From Protea cynaroides (taxonomy: Eukaryota > Streptophyta > Magnoliopsida > Proteales > Proteaceae), in contig CM053269.1 of NCBI GenBank assembly GCA_028583415.1, positions 74,832,130 to 74,896,129 on the forward strand: a DNA stretch of 64,000 nucleotides, read 5' to 3'. Of this stretch, positions 22,252-32,387 are shown one piece after another. Below the pieces are notes generated by a model. That model had not been told where the DNA came from. It did not search any database and saw only the letters and a list, made by a program, of their open reading frames with translations. How positions within the stretch are numbered: the first letter of the stretch is position 1; every line of letters starts with the position of its first letter. The translations under genes and the position numbers were made by a program.

Positions 22252-22525
22252 TTGGAGGGGTGGGGGGATTCACATCGTCTCCTTCCAATGGTTTTGGGAG
22301 GACGTAGTAACCTATCTCTGATTGCCGTCACGTGGCTCTCGGGTGAATCCGAGACCCATGTCCGAGCCGACACCCCCTGTCGGCTCGGCTTGTCGACTGG
22401 GTGTCGGCTCAGACGTGGGTCTCGGATTCACCGAGAGCCACGTGGTAGCCATCTAGGGCAGGTTGCCACTGTCCTCCCAGAACCACTGGGAGGAGAGCAT
22501 GCGGACCCAGGGATGGGGAGGGGAT
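22252..22525. repeat. Long foldback palindrome (hairpin-forming)
   Basis: A left arm 22252-22375 and a right arm 22399-22525 are inverted copies. The inner 47 bp (22329-22375 and 22399-22444), starting CACGTGGCTCTCGG and ending GAGCCGACACCC, differ at only about three positions. The outer part is more diverged but still pairs (TTTGGGAGGACGTAG against TCTGGGAGGACAGTGG; CATCGTCTCCTTCC against CATGCTCTCCTCCC). The loop is about 23 bases. Each inner arm begins with a G-box core CACGTG. GC content is far above its surroundings. It may be a foldback element or an inverted duplication; I see no TSD. Confidence 0.8.
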
Positions 22526-22779
22526 GAAGCTAGGGTCTGCTACAGTGAAGCACGGTCAACATCAGAGTGGTTTGAAATGACTTACCTTCTTCGTGCAAGT
22601 GGGATCAAGGGAGGCAGAGGATGCTAACATCAGTTGACCTACAGAAGGTTCAGCCCAAGGTCACCATCGTCTTCAACCTCCGGAGTACCTAGGGAAGCTG
22701 AATGTGCACCAGTATCAAGGGAGGAAAAGGGAAACACTACTAGAGGGATGAGGGGAGAAGGGGGAGGAGGTGGCTGAGT

Positions 22780-23268
22780 ACCCTTTTGCAAATTGGATCC
22801 CTACTCATCTTCTTGAGGTTTCTAATAAATACATGGACGAGAGGTGTCCAAAAACTTTGCAAGATAGACAATGTTCAGGCTGTCAGTCATACTTGAATGG
22901 TTGGAATAGTGCGTTACCCTAATCATCTTCGGTTGTAACCATATCAAAGAGGGGGGAGTCGCTTGAGAAGTCGATACATAGCTGAGAAAAGGCAAGACGA
23001 TCCTTCATCATAGTTCTTCGGTCAGCAAATAATGGCTTCCCTAGCATTGATCCGATGATACTTAAAGCTTCCTCTCTCTAAAGGTGCGAAGGGAGGTCCA
23101 CGAAAGTAATCCACAAAGGCATCGACTTCAGACCAAGCTTACCGCCTGAAGGCAAAGTTCAATCCCAAACATGGAAGAAAATCTGCCAACTAGCAACATG
23201 ATAAACACTCCTCTCCAAGATTTTGTCGAAAATTGTCGGAAAATTGTCGGAAAATTTGAAGACAAATC
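22780..23268 (-). pseudogene. LINE ORF1-like remnant, distal half
   Basis: On the minus strand, in shifting frames: FVFKFSDNFPTIFDKILERS, VYHVASWQIFFHVWD, PLWITFVDLPSHL, SIIGSMLGKPLFADRRTMMK, DRLAFSQLCIDFSSDSPLFD and a zinc-knuckle-like PEHCLSCKVFGH. This is the DUF4283/zf-CCHC_4 protein type of plant L1-like LINEs. The proximal half lies at 28264-28760; a copia element was inserted between them at the duplicated site AAATC. Confidence 0.7.
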
Positions 23269-23546
23269 TATAAGGAAAAGGAAATTGCAACGGTGAAAAA
23301 CACTGAGGTGTTGCCTTTGTATTTATAGAGTTTTGGGAATACAAGAAAAGATAAGATTACATACTCTGTCTTAGAGTTACAGACTGGATAAGTTTAATAA
23401 CAGATTAGAAGACTCTAGATCTATAACAGTTGTGTTTGTTACAGGGGACTAACTAACTTTAAAAATTTGAATTGTTGCCGCCATAGTATTTGTTGTTGCC
23501 GCCACATCATCTGTCTTGCATATGGTCTTCATGTTTATCTTCAATA
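23269..23546 (-). repeat. 3' LTR of the 23.3-28.3 kb copia element
   Basis: 278 bp, beginning TATAAGGAAAAGGAAATTGC on the plus strand and ending CTTCAATA. It carries a TATTTATAGAG TATA-like stretch and is close to identical to the partner LTR. Confidence 0.92.
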
Positions 23547-24840
23547 GCCCCCCTAAAACTGGTCTGTGGTTTGGAGCAAAGACCCAGTTTGATACACAAT
23601 GTAGCAAATGCACTTTTGGTCAGAGGTTTCGTAAAAATGTTTGCAAGTTGAGATGAGGATGGAATATATCTAGTTTGAACATGACCGAGGGCTACTTTCT
23701 CACGGACAAAGTGATAGTCCAATTCAATATGCTTTGTCCGTGCATGAAGAATGGGATTAACAGTCATGTGAAGTGCACTGATATTGTCACAGAAAAGAGT
23801 GGCTGGTTGTGTTTGAACAATACCAAGGTCGTGAAGAAGAAAAGAAAGCCAGGTGAGTTCAGCTGTAGTAGATGCCATGGCTCTATATTCAGCTTCTGTA
23901 CTTGATCGAGCAATTGTTGGTTGTTTCTTGGCACTCCATGAGATGATATTAGTACCAAGAAAAGTGTAAAAATCCGTTGTGGATCTGCGGGAGAGAGGAC
24001 ATCCAGCCCAGTCAGCATCAGAGTAAGCCGACAATGTAAGAGGGCTATTGTTGTATATACGTAGACCAATTGTCAATGAGCCTCTGATATATCTTAAGAT
24101 CCTCTTGACAAGCTTGAAATGAGCTACTGTGGGATTATGCATAAATTGGCATACATAATTCACTGAATAGGAGAGATCAGGCCTAGTGATGGTGAGGTAT
24201 TGAAGAGCTCCAACTAAGCTTCTGTATGATGTAGCATTAGAAGAGGACAGTTGTGGTTGATCAGTAACAACTGAACTGACACTCATGGGAGTAGAAATAG
24301 GTTTGACTGCTGTCATATGAGCTCGATGTAAGATATCTACAACATATTTAGATTGACATAGGTACAGTCCATTGGAGGTACGTGTGACCTCTATTCCAAG
24401 GAAATAATGTATATCACCCAAGTCTTTCATTGCAAAAGTTGATCCCAATGTAAGTATAAAGGACTCAAGAAGAGTGTCATCATTGCTTGTAAGAATGATG
24501 TCATCGACATAGAGAAGCAAGATAAGTAACCGACCTTTGCATCGATATACAAACATGGATGAATCTGAGATGCTGCAAAAGAACCCAAAGTCAAGAAGAA
24601 AAGTGCTAAAACGATCAAACCATGCTCTTAGAGCTTGTTTAAGACCATATAGTGTACGCTGAAGACAACAAACAGCCTTTGGTTGTAAGGGATCAATAAA
24701 ACCCGGAGGTTGAGTTATGTAAACAGGGGTATCAAGATGCCCATGTAGAAAGGCATTTTTGACATCAAGTTGCCGAATAGACCAGCCTCTTACTGTGGCA
24801 ATTGTAAGAACTAACGAATTGAGCCAGGTTTAATGACTGG
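23507..24840 (-). pseudogene. copia reverse transcriptase and RNase H
   Basis: A 349-codon open stretch (24556-23507) carries the reverse transcriptase core LLYVDDIILTSND with the catalytic YVDD, the palm segment FAMKDLGDIHYFLGIEVTRT, and the complete RNase H: AYSDADWAGCPLSRRSTTDF, SWSAKKQPTIARSSTEAEYR (DEDD-type carboxylates visible), HIELDYHFVREKV and ANIFTKPL. Upstream (24560-25140) the N-terminal RT part KWIFKSKLRADGSLDRLKTR is broken by stops near 24.9 and 24.8-24.6 kb. So the enzyme is not intact, although its catalytic centre is. It reads into the 3' LTR. Confidence 0.9.
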
Positions 24841-25149
24841 ACTAAATGTCTCTAGATAATCCACTCCCTCTTGTTAATTGTATCCCTTAGCAACAAGTCT
24901 GGTTTTAAGTCTGTCTAAAGATCCATCTGCTCGAAGTTTAGATTTAAAAATCCATTTACAACCCACAATATATTGATCAGAAGTGCGAGGAACTAGTGTC
25001 CAGGTCTGATTTGCAATCAGTGCATTCATTTCCTCTTGCATAGCAGCCTTCCAGCCGGCATGTTTAAGAGCATTTTGGGCTGAAGTGGGTTCTAATGGAA
25101 TTGCAGAGCTAAGAAGAGCATATTTGGGGTTCGGCTTATGTATTCCAGA

Positions 25150-26268
25150 TTAACTACGAGTAATCATGGAATGAGTAGTGGATGTATGGGGGATTGAAGG
25201 AGGACAAATGATTGAGGAATCATTATACTGTGAAGCCTGTTCTGTGGCAGTATGAAGTTGTCTGGAAGGAGAGGATGATGTTGTAAACAAGAGAGGGGAC
25301 TCTATGGTTCTTGTTTCTGTATGCTCTTCTCTAGATCTCTGGGTATGATCTTCTGGCAGTGTCTCAATAGGTTCCACTATTTGTATCTCTCTTTGTGCTA
25401 TAGGCTCCACTATTTGTGTCTCTTGACTCTGTAGTTCTTGCGTCTTTGTTTGCATTTCTGGTTGCATTTCTATAGGTGCTTCTGATTCCTTCCTCATTAA
25501 AGGTACATGTAAGGAATTTGTTTGAGTGAATTCTGAACAGTCTTCAAGCCATCTTTTGAAAGTGCAGAAATCCACTCTAGAAGATTGCTGATTTAAAATC
25601 TTGTTGGGAAAAATTGATTCATCAAATAGCACGTGTCTTGAAATGTAAACTCGACCTGTGGTAAGATGGAGACATCTATATCCTTTATGTTGATCACTGT
25701 AGCCCAAGAAAAGACATGGTAAAGACCTCGCTTCAAATTTATTAGCATTATAATCTCTGAGACAAGGGAAGCATAGAGTGCCAAAAATTCGAAGTGTTGA
25801 ATAGTCTGGTTTCTTGTGAGACAACACATGAAGAGGAGTGTCCATGGATAAAACTGATGATGGCAATCGATTTATGAGAAACACAGCAGTTGCGAATGCA
25901 TCTACCCAATAGGATTTAGATAGTGAGGCATTGAATAACATGGAAAGTCCAAGTTCAACAATATGCCTATGTTTTCTCTCAACCACACTGTTTTGCTCCG
26001 GTGTGTGTGGACAAGACATGTAATGTACTATACCCAATTGCAGCAAATGATCACGAAGTTTGTGAGATGTAAATTCTCCACCTCCATCAGTTTGGAGTAT
26101 TTTAATTTTGGTCTCAAATTGTCTTTCCACCATGTTTTGAAAATGAACAAACACACGAAAGAAATCAGATTTCAACTTGAGAAGAAACAACCAACTATAT
26201 CTTGAAAAATCATCTACAAATAGTGCATAGTAGTTGAAATTTTGAACACTAGAGGTGATTTCCCCCAC
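25150..26268 (-). pseudogene. copia integrase
   Basis: A 372-codon open stretch on the minus strand. The integrase core starts at YYALFVDDFSRYSWLFLLKL (first Asp of the DDE triad), continues ILQTDGGGEFTS (second Asp), and reaches HTPEQNSVVERKHRHIVE (Glu). Then come SYWVDAFATAVFLINRLPSS, PDYSTLRIFGTLCFPCLRDY and the chromodomain-less copia C-terminal tail with Gln/Glu-rich repeats. It is frameshifted from the preceding gag-pre-integrase part (26214-26861). All catalytic positions are kept. Confidence 0.9.
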
Positions 26269-27428
26269 AAATCACAATGAATTTTCTTTAAAGGAGCTAC
26301 AGTCCGTAAAAAAGTAGATACAAAGGGGAGTTTTGAACTTTTGCTCATAGCACAGCTTCTACACAACTGAGTACTACACTGAGTAACTTTTATTTCACCA
26401 TTGTTCTGAAGAAACTTGACAATTGACTGATTTGGATGACCCAATCTTTGGTGCCAATGATCTTCAGTGGTTTTGCAAAACCGATTTGAAAATAAAGCTG
26501 CTGTGATTGATGAAGTTGATGGAGAGGTAAGTGATTGTGCTGAAACTGAATATAAGTGGCCTGCTCTATTCTCGGATACCAGTGTTCTCTTTGTTTGTAC
26601 ATCCTTAATCAGAAAAGTATCCTTAGTAAATTCAAAATAACAAGGATATTGTTCTGTGAGATGTGAAACTGATAATAAATTCTTTTTGATGGAAGGTACG
26701 ACAAGCACATCTTGGAGTGGAATAATTGATTTACCTGTGTCATTTACTATTGCTGTTTTCCCAATATGTGTAATAGGTAAACATTTTCCATCACCTATCA
26801 TGACTGAATCCCTACCATGATATGGAGTAACTTGTTGAAGATTACCTGAGATAGAGGTCATGTGTGCTATCGCTCATGTATCAGGAAACCAGTCTGAGTC
26901 TTGTGAGTCTGAAATATGCATTGCAGCGAGAGCTTTCGGTACATCTTCAGCTTGATAGTTATTGTTGAACCTGCTCCAGCACTTTAGCACTGTGACCAAT
27001 TTTATTGCATATTTGGCATTTAACTCCATAATTGTTGTATGTGGACTGATCTGATTTTCCATTAGAATTTGACAAAGGAAAATTTTCCTTTTCATTCCAT
27101 TGACTGTCTCGATTGTTTCCTCTTTGGTTTTGCTGAGGAAAACCTCTTCCTCGAGATGTGAATCCTCTACTACGAGAGGGATATCCTCTTCCATGAGAGG
27201 TAGATCTTCTTCCTTTCTCTCCATAAAATGCAAACTGAGGATGTGGCTATGTAAAGTTTTATAAATTTGATTTCTTAGATCATGACTCAGCAAGAGAGGA
27301 ATCAACTCAGTATATGATGGCATAGGTGGCTTTAACATTGTGGTTGAGAAAGACTCAAAGTCTGGACCGAGGTTTGAAAGGAGTGAAAACACCTTACGTT
27401 GATCAGAAAAGTGGCTTTCCAATTGCAT
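26214..27428 (-). pseudogene. copia gag C-terminal part, protease and GAG-pre-integrase
   Basis: 27428-26874 encodes the gag part VFSLLSNLGPDFESFSTTML with a damaged CCHC region, then runs to SDWFPDT and a TGA stop where the protease active-site Gly of D-T-G should be. The protein resumes AIAHMTSISGN and continues to KNLLSVSHLTEQYPCYFEF, then the GAG-pre-integrase HHCC motif DHWHQRLGHPNQSIVKFL. The stop is a single-base nonsense change in an otherwise well-kept frame. Confidence 0.88.
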
Positions 27429-27903
27429 TTAATTGATCACATATGTTTTTGAATTCAAGTATATAATCTGCTAGAGATTTATCAGATTTCTTCTTCAGAA
27501 ATTAAAGTTTAAAAAGGAGTTCGAACTCACGTGCTTCTGAAGCTTGGGAAAATCTTCTGATAGTATCTTCCATAGTGTTGCAGAGGATTTCACATCAATG
27601 GCGAAACTGAGAACTTCTTCAGAAAGTGTTCCAGTTATCCAAGCCTTCACGAGTCTATCTGTGCGGATCCATAACATGTAGTCTGGATTGACAAGCTTTT
27701 GACCTTCTGCACTCACTATCTCCTGTGGTGGTGTTTCTTCTTCACCAGTAATGAACTTGAGGAGATCTTGACTTTCAACGAGAGATTCAATTTGAGTTTT
27801 CCACAAAAGATAATTGCTCTGAGTGAGCTTGAGTGAGACAAAATTAGTGACATTCAATGTATTTGGATAAGGATAACTCTTCTGTGAAGATGAAGCAGAC
27901 ATG
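27429..27903 (-). pseudogene. copia gag N-terminal part
   Basis: Starts MSASSSQKSYPYPNTLNVTN at 27903, 76 bp downstream of the 5' LTR. NYLLWKTQIESLVESQDLLK is the typical UBN2/retrotrans_gag motif of copia capsid proteins. A frameshift near 27.49 kb separates it from the rest of gag. Confidence 0.88.
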
Positions 27904-27966
27904 ATGAGAAATGAAGTTGTAGAAAAATTGCAGGAAAAAAAAAACAGAGTATCTTTTCCTTCTATT

Positions 27967-27978
27967 GCTCTGATACCA
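27967..27978 (-). other. tRNA-Met primer-binding site
   Basis: TGGTATCAGAGC on the minus strand, directly adjoining the 5' LTR. Confidence 0.9.
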
Positions 27979-28258
27979 TACAAGGAAAAGGAAATTGCAA
28001 TGGTGAAAAACACTGAGGTATTGCCTTTGTATTTATAGAGTTTTGGGAATATAAGAAATGATAAGATTACATACTCTGTCTTAGAGTTACAGACTGGATA
28101 AGTTTAATAACAGATTAGAAGACTCTAGATCTATAACAGCTGTGTTTGTTACAGGGGACTAACTAACTTTTGAATTTTGAATTGTTGCCACCATAGTATT
28201 TGTTGTTGCCGCCACATCATCTATGTCTTGCATATGGTCTTCATGTTTATCTTCAATA
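27979..28258 (-). repeat. 5' LTR of the 23.3-28.3 kb copia element
   Basis: 280 bp; matches the left LTR except for a few substitutions and short indels. It drives minus-strand transcription of the element. Confidence 0.92.
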
Positions 28259-28263
28259 AAATC

Positions 28264-28760
28264 CACCATTCATAAGGAGATAACAATTCACCACTCCACT
28301 CAGCTTCCTGCAACAGAGCCTTCTTCACATAGTTGTAGGCTAGATGTTTTCCAAGGAAGAAACCCACGAGATTATTCTACAGCCCAGCAACAGCATCTTC
28401 CACGGCCAAAGGTGGACATTTCCCAATCAAAGCATCACCCACCGTCACAGGTTTTATAAACTTGAGATTCAACTTAACAATTTGTTGATCACCTCCTTTC
28501 TATCTACCCTGTTAGGAATCGACCAACTTTGAGCTCCACTTTTGATCTTGATGCTTCAGCCTAGGGGAGGAATGACCTAATCAAACAGGCCCTTCATCAC
28601 CTTCGTCAGTCCCATGTGAATTCTCCAGATTAATCTCTCCCTCTTCAGTTGACTTTGGAGATTCAGGGAACTTCCTTCCCCTTCAGACCAGGTTCTTGCA
28701 GCTTTCGATCCTGTTTTTCGTTCCATTCAAAAGGTCAAAACCTTATAATCAACAAGGCTT
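28264..28760 (-). pseudogene. LINE ORF1-like remnant, proximal half
   Basis: On the minus strand: MERKTGSKAARTWSEGEGSS, then LKFIKPVTVGDALIGKCPPL, AVEDAVAGL(stop)NNLVGFFLG and KHLAYNYVKKALLQEAEWSG. This is the N-terminal and DUF4283 part of a LINE ORF1 protein. Its continuation lies on the far side of the copia insertion at 22780-23268. Confidence 0.65.
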
Positions 28761-28769
28761 CTGACTTCC

Positions 28770-29870
28770 ATGGCTCTCATCTCCCTAGATCTCGAGGGGA
28801 GGGAAGTTCTCCAAAGCATCATCCATGCCGGAGGAGGCAATCTGTCGGAAAAAACCAGATCCTTGCACTTAGTATCACCTAGGGGGTTTCTTCATGTCAT
28901 TTGCCGGACCCCCTCTATCTTGTCATTTCTAAAATGGAAGCCTTTCTTTGGCAAGCTTGCAATGGAGCCCTCACAGTTGGTGATGAGTTGGCCAAAAGAA
29001 GAGTGATCTAGTCTTTTACCTATAGGCGCTACAATCAAGTGGTGGAGACTTCTATCCTTGCTCTATTTGACTACCCATCATCACATCATCTAAGGTTTGC
29101 AGCTCTTACACCCATTGTTCTCCCACTACCTCCACCTTGCAAGCTTCTTATAATTCGGTTCTAAAATGGTTGCATTGTGATGGTGGTCTTAAAGAGCTAA
29201 TGACAAGATCTTTTGCTACCTATGCCATAATCTGTTGGGAAACTTAGATTTTGAGGAATAAAAAAAAAATTTAGCCCAGGTTGCTCATGGGCCAGTTATT
29301 GTTTTTGAGTTGCTCTCCAAAATTTTGAGTTCCTCCAAGTGTTCTTCTTGGCTACTACCTCTCCACCTACTTTAGCTCCGCCTCTCCAAGTTGATCGACT
29401 GACTCCAACTGGGTGGTGTGGTGTAATTTGTGATGCAGCTTCTAATGACAGGAGAAAATCTGTTGGGGTTGGCTTTGTTATGTCAGATGACAACCTTCTC
29501 TTCAAGATGGCACTTTCCCTCTCTATCCCTTGGTCATTGCCAGAAATACTTGAAGATCTTTTTTTTTTTTTGTTAGGTAAATAGTTGAAGATCTTTGCTT
29601 TGCGTTCCCTCCTTCAATGGGCTATGGACAACAATATCCTGCCTTTGGTTTGCTTTTCAGATTGCCTCCTTATAGTAAATGTTGCTAATGGCTCTTCAGC
29701 TTCTCTATCTCTATAGCTCCAGACAGTCTTCCAAAATATTGTATCTAGCAGCTCATTTTTTTGGCGTTCCAGTGCTTCACTTGCCATTTAAATCAGCCAA
29801 CGCATTTTTTGGCCACTCGAGCTTTTGTATTTCCTTCTGCAAATTTCTTGGACTCCCCCCCCCCTTTTGT
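28770..29870 (+). pseudogene. LINE 3' part: zf-RVT and RNase H remnant
   Basis: The plus strand shows a zf-RVT block, MEAFLWQACNGALTVGDELA then KRRVI (about 28935-29010), and an RNase H-like block, WCGVICDAASNDRRKSVGVG then FVMSDDNLLFKMALSL (29420-29520) and QWAMDNNILPLVCFSDCLLI (about 29610-29660). Stops and frameshifts break both. The orientation is opposite to the ORF1 remnant next to it, so two LINE copies or an inversion are involved. Confidence 0.65.
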
Positions 29871-29879
29871 TTCATGTTT

Positions 29880-31334
29880 CATCAAAACATTCAAGATTCC
29901 AACACCTTCTTCTCATATGCTTATTTAGACCATTTAACTTGTCGGATTCTAACAATATAAAAAAAAATTGCAAAAAACAAGCATATGAGATTATACCGCA
30001 ATATGAACTTCGTCGGAATCCGACAAGTTCACCAGTTGATTCCGGCATTATCTGTGGCTAGACCGTTCCTCCTATTGTCCTACATTGGCGGCAGACTATC
30101 GCATAAGATGGTGCTTGAGGATGGACTAACCATGTTGCAACATGAAAGCCAATGGGTGAAATTGGAATTTTGTCTTATTGTGGGTAGTCTTAATCTGATT
30201 TAGGTACCCCAAACATGATTTATGAAACATTAGGTATCTTTGCTATACTTTTTTGAAACATTAGGTACCCTGGGTGTAATTTTTCCAAAAAAAATCAAAA
30301 TAAGGCTTGGATTCTCCAGAGTTGCCTCAATCGATCAATGGGAATGGACAATCTAGAGTTGGTAATACAGAGAGAGACTGTCAGATAAGAAAGACAGATA
30401 CAGGGTTGTTTGCATAGAACTCACTCCATGCAGAGAAAATAAATAATAAAAAAAAAGAAAAATTGATTTATATATGATGTAATTAATTCATTCCCAATCA
30501 TGGTATTGATTAATCATATGTCAAATTTCAAGTCTAATTGCACTAAAAAAATATAAGCCTATTCGAAGAGAGAGTGGGACATAGTTGGATAAAAAGTAAT
30601 CAAGTTGGATAAAAAATAATCAAAGCCATGTTAAATTTCAAATCTAATTGCACCCAAATACCTTCTTATTTATTGGCATGCTTCTCCATATACTGATCAT
30701 TATTATCCACCTTTCGGTAGCCTTGGATTTCTTTCCAAGAAACATTGAAACTTTGTCTTGTCACATGGCATTTAGACTTGATATGTAAGTCGGGGGCTAA
30801 TGTATTGTTTGTATACATATGCATTTAATTTAGTGAGATTTTCTTAGTAATATAGGTTCTGTATGGTAATATTTCTATTTCAAAATTTTGCTTCTGTGTA
30901 AAAACCATAGTTTTGAGCATTAAAATGTTGTACGGTAAAACCAAAGAAAAAAAATTTCTACACAGAAGGGGGAAAAAACTGTATGGAGGTGAACGTTGAA
31001 CACCATTTCTTACTAGTGTTTCAGCTCTTGATAAAGCCAATTGAAGGGACCTACGCCCATTGCAAGGCAGTGACTGGATACATGAGAGTCTATCAGTGTC
31101 AAACTCCCGTTAATGGTCTATTCTTCACATAGGTGCAGTAAGAACATGGACAAAAAAAAAAAAAATAATGATCTGTGTGTGGAGTTAGTCAATGGGTAGT
31201 GACATTCAATCAGAGAGGACACGTGTCCTGAAGGGTCCTCTAATAAGGAGCACACACACTATGAGGACAATGGGAAATCGATGATCCTCCTCTGGATAAA
31301 TGTGTATCCTGTATCGATGAAGATCGATTTGTTC
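29880..31334. other. Intergenic, no gene recognised
   Basis: AT-rich sequence. A short inverted repeat AACTTGTCGGATTC (29937) / GAATCCGACAAGTT (30015) is the only structure seen. Confidence 0.5.
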
Positions 31335-32006
31335 TGTTAGAATCGCCACCTAGATTAAGGTCTAGGACCTCTAAAAATGTAGCCTCACCCTAAGGTAAGA
31401 CTTCTATTGACTTGTGACCCAATGTATCGGTTCTTTGGTCTGCAAGAGATCGGGTAAGTATTCAGGGTACGGTTATGGGAAGGTGTTAGGCACCCAAACC
31501 ACCGCCCGATCAATATCGGCCTCCTAAACTTTCCTTAAATTCTAATTTTGACAGGTGCTTGGTCAACTGGATGACTAGGGTTCAATGGGGGATGTTCTAA
31601 ACCAAGTTGCTAAGTTATTATAACCTAGGGTTCAGCCAATCATGTTTTAAAGCAAATAAACAAGCAAATGTAATGTAAAATATTATACAGTGAACTGGAC
31701 CAAAGATGGTTCGGTCTTGGACTGAATCTGAGATGTGTAAGACATCTCAAGCTGCCTACGTATTCCAATCCTGGAAATCAAGTCCAAAAATGTAGTTCGA
31801 AATGGTTTGTGTGATTAATGATTATGGAAGTGATTTATGCATTTGCTTCAATTAGATTCTTTGTTGTTCAAGTTGAAATTTATGCTAGATGTATGGTTGA
31901 TGGGTGACTTTGTACCGTATTTGGGATTCCCAAATTACCTACGTATTCTAGGGTGTGCCCTAGAAATCAGGTACAACATTGTTTGAAATTTGTGAGAGTC
32001 GAATTT

Positions 32007-32387
32007 GGAATGTGTACCAAATTCCTTTCATTTTTGTCAATAGGATCTAGGGATGAGACCTAAATTCCTACCATTTTTATTTGGGATGTGTACCAAATTC
32101 TTTCTATTTTTGTTAATAGGATCTAGGGATGAGACCTAAATTCCTACCATTTTTATTTGGGATGTGTACCAAATTCTTTCTATTTTTATCAATAGGATCT
32201 AGGGATGAGACCTAAATTCCTACCATTTTTATTTGGGATGTGTACCAAATTATTTCTATTTTTGTCAATAGGATCTAGGAATGAGACCTAAATTCCTACC
32301 ATTTTTATTTGGGATGTATACCAAATTCTTTCTATTTTTGTCAATAGGATCTAGGGATAAGACCTAAATTCCTATCATTTTTATTGT
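32007..32387. repeat. Tandem repeat, 76 bp x 5
   Basis: The unit starts GGGATGTGTACCAAATTCTT and includes AATAGGATCTAGGGATGAGA. Starts at about 32007, 32083, 32159, 32235 and 32311 show an exact 76 bp period with very few differences, so expansion is recent or homogenised. Confidence 0.92.

Larger units (their letters stand above)
23269..28258 (-). mobile_element. Ty1/copia LTR retrotransposon with perfect 5 bp TSD (minus strand)
   Basis: 4,990 bp, bounded by LTRs at 23269-23546 and 27979-28258 and flanked by a perfect duplication AAATC (23264-23268 and 28259-28263). On the minus strand the primer-binding site TGGTATCAGAGC adjoins the right-hand (5') LTR and a TTTTAGGGGGGC polypurine tract precedes the left-hand (3') LTR. 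The LTRs start TATTGAAG and end CCTTRTA (minus strand), a non-canonical TA...TA pair rather than TG...CA. The gag-pol order is that of copia. Reading frames are longer and LTRs more alike than in the 15.6 kb element, so it is younger, but stops are present. It interrupts a LINE ORF1 remnant. Confidence 0.95.

Noticed and set aside
15591..28258. Endogenous pararetrovirus or envelope-bearing retrovirus
   Set aside because: Integrase precedes reverse transcriptase, no envelope-like or movement-protein frame is seen, and primer sites and LTRs are those of ordinary copia elements.
29937..30028. Short inverted repeat AACTTGTCGGATTC / GAATCCGACAAGTT as a terminator or regulatory hairpin
   Set aside because: Arms of 14 bp are separated by about 64 bp in a LINE 3' flank, with no adjacent gene; chance or remnant is more likely.
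32007..32387. CRISPR-like array
   Set aside because: The repeats are contiguous 76 bp units with no unique spacers, in a plant nuclear repeat.
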